Source of the DNA: an uncultured Granulosicoccaceae bacterium
GTDB taxonomy: Bacteria > Pseudomonadota > Gammaproteobacteria > CALCKW01
NCBI GenBank assembly: GCA_937941555.1
Contig: CALDHJ010000014.1
Location: 1-5,159, forward strand
Direction of reading: 5' to 3'
Length of the DNA stretch: 5,159 bases
Shown here: in pieces, positions 4,781-5,159 of the stretch
Numbering within the stretch: the first letter of the stretch is position 1
How the letters are laid out: each line of letters starts with the position of its first letter
Program-made: the position numbers and the translations under genes
The notes under the pieces: model-generated
Database searches by the model: none
Told to the model about the DNA's origin: nothing
What the model saw: the letters and a program-made list of their open reading frames with translations, nothing else

Positions 4781-5159
4781 ATGCCGTCTGATGCCAGAGA
4801 GTTGGGGCAATTCATCCCGTCGCACTACCACGCCAACATGCTCAATGATGAAGCGCGGATGCAGGGATTTCGCGATGCCATAAACCACTTGGTGCCCCTT
4901 GGGGGCAAGGTGGTTGAGCTTGGAGGTGGCACGGGCGTCATGTCGCACTTTGCAGCCCAGCGCGCGAGCCAGGTCTGGTGTGTCGAATTCAACCCGGAGC
5001 TGGTCGCGCTCTCGAAGGCCTTGCTGGCACAAAATCCAAACGGCGAACGCGTTGAAGTGGTGCACGCAGACGCGAGCCTGTGGGTTCCGCCCGAGCCGGT
5101 GGATGTGGTGATTTGCGAGATGATGCACACAGGGCTGTTGCGTGAGCAGCAAGCGGCGG
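4781..5159 (+). CDS. PRMT-like class I SAM-dependent methyltransferase, 5' part
   Basis: The first 126 residues are present and the frame is open to the window end, so the 3' part is missing. The lead IPSHYHANMLNDEARMQGFRDAI (12-34) resembles the YYxxMLxDxxRxxxFxxAI entry helices of protein arginine methyltransferases. The SAM site follows: VVELGGGTGVMSHFAA (44-59) with the GxGxG-like turn, acidic E69 at the end of strand 2 (VEFNPE), then HADAS (95-99) and VDVVICEMM (107-115). E113 and E122 are nine residues apart in EMMHTGLLRE, as in the double-glutamate loop of PRMTs (EWMGxxxxxE). The start at ATG 4781 is supported by AAGGAG. The enzyme would transfer a methyl group from SAM; the substrate could be a protein, RNA or a small molecule. 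The fold is secure, the PRMT link is moderate, and the target is unknown. Confidence 0.85.
   Translation, partial: MPSDARELGQFIPSHYHANMLNDEARMQGFRDAINHLVPLGGKVVELGGGTGVMSHFAAQRASQVWCVEFNPELVALSKALLAQNPNGERVEVVHADASLWVPPEPVDVVICEMMHTGLLREQQAA

Noticed and set aside
4090..4815. Long minus-strand frame across the DUF2200 gene
   Set aside because: It is the shadow of a well-recognised plus-strand family, and its residues are Arg/His/Cys-rich without motifs.

Overview
The window looks like chromosomal DNA from a Pseudomonadota bacterium, most likely a gammaproteobacterium. This rests on the FtrA-type AraC regulator, the YciA-like thioesterase and the DUF2200 protein, together with ordinary Shine-Dalgarno and sigma70-like signals. 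The genus cannot be read from the sequence. No rRNA, tRNA, CRISPR array, transposase or integrase is visible.

Layout. Positions 1-32 may be the last codons of an upstream gene, followed by a short GC hairpin with a weak T tail. Positions 57-476 are T-rich and hold no convincing gene. A plus-strand pair follows: a CDP-alcohol phosphatidyltransferase (477-1130) and a TagD-like HxGH cytidylyltransferase (1194-1643). Convergent to them, on the minus strand, is a GATase1-like AraC regulator of the FtrA type (1766-2758). Divergent from that regulator is a small NTF2-fold protein (2857-3228). After about 290 bp of spacer with a large nested inverted repeat and a perfect TATAAT come a hotdog acyl-CoA thioesterase (3517-3969), a DUF2200 protein (4183-4533, GTG start, strong SD) and the 5' part of a PRMT-like SAM methyltransferase (4781 to the window end).

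How the genes may work together. The first two genes make chemical sense as a pair: one would activate a phospho-alcohol to a CDP-alcohol, and the other is a membrane enzyme that moves a phospho-alcohol or phosphatidyl group. Together they could make a polar lipid headgroup or a phosphodiester solute; the substrate cannot be read from sequence. The FtrA-like regulator and the NTF2-like gene share a 98-bp divergent control region, which suggests regulation of one by the other. The remaining three genes look like independent housekeeping or accessory units.

The less ordinary items are the lipid-enzyme pair with its atypical motif spacing, the bacterial PRMT-like enzyme with a conserved double-glutamate spacing, and several strong dyads in the spacers. 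I saw no clear defence or mobile system, and nothing that I would call a proven new system.
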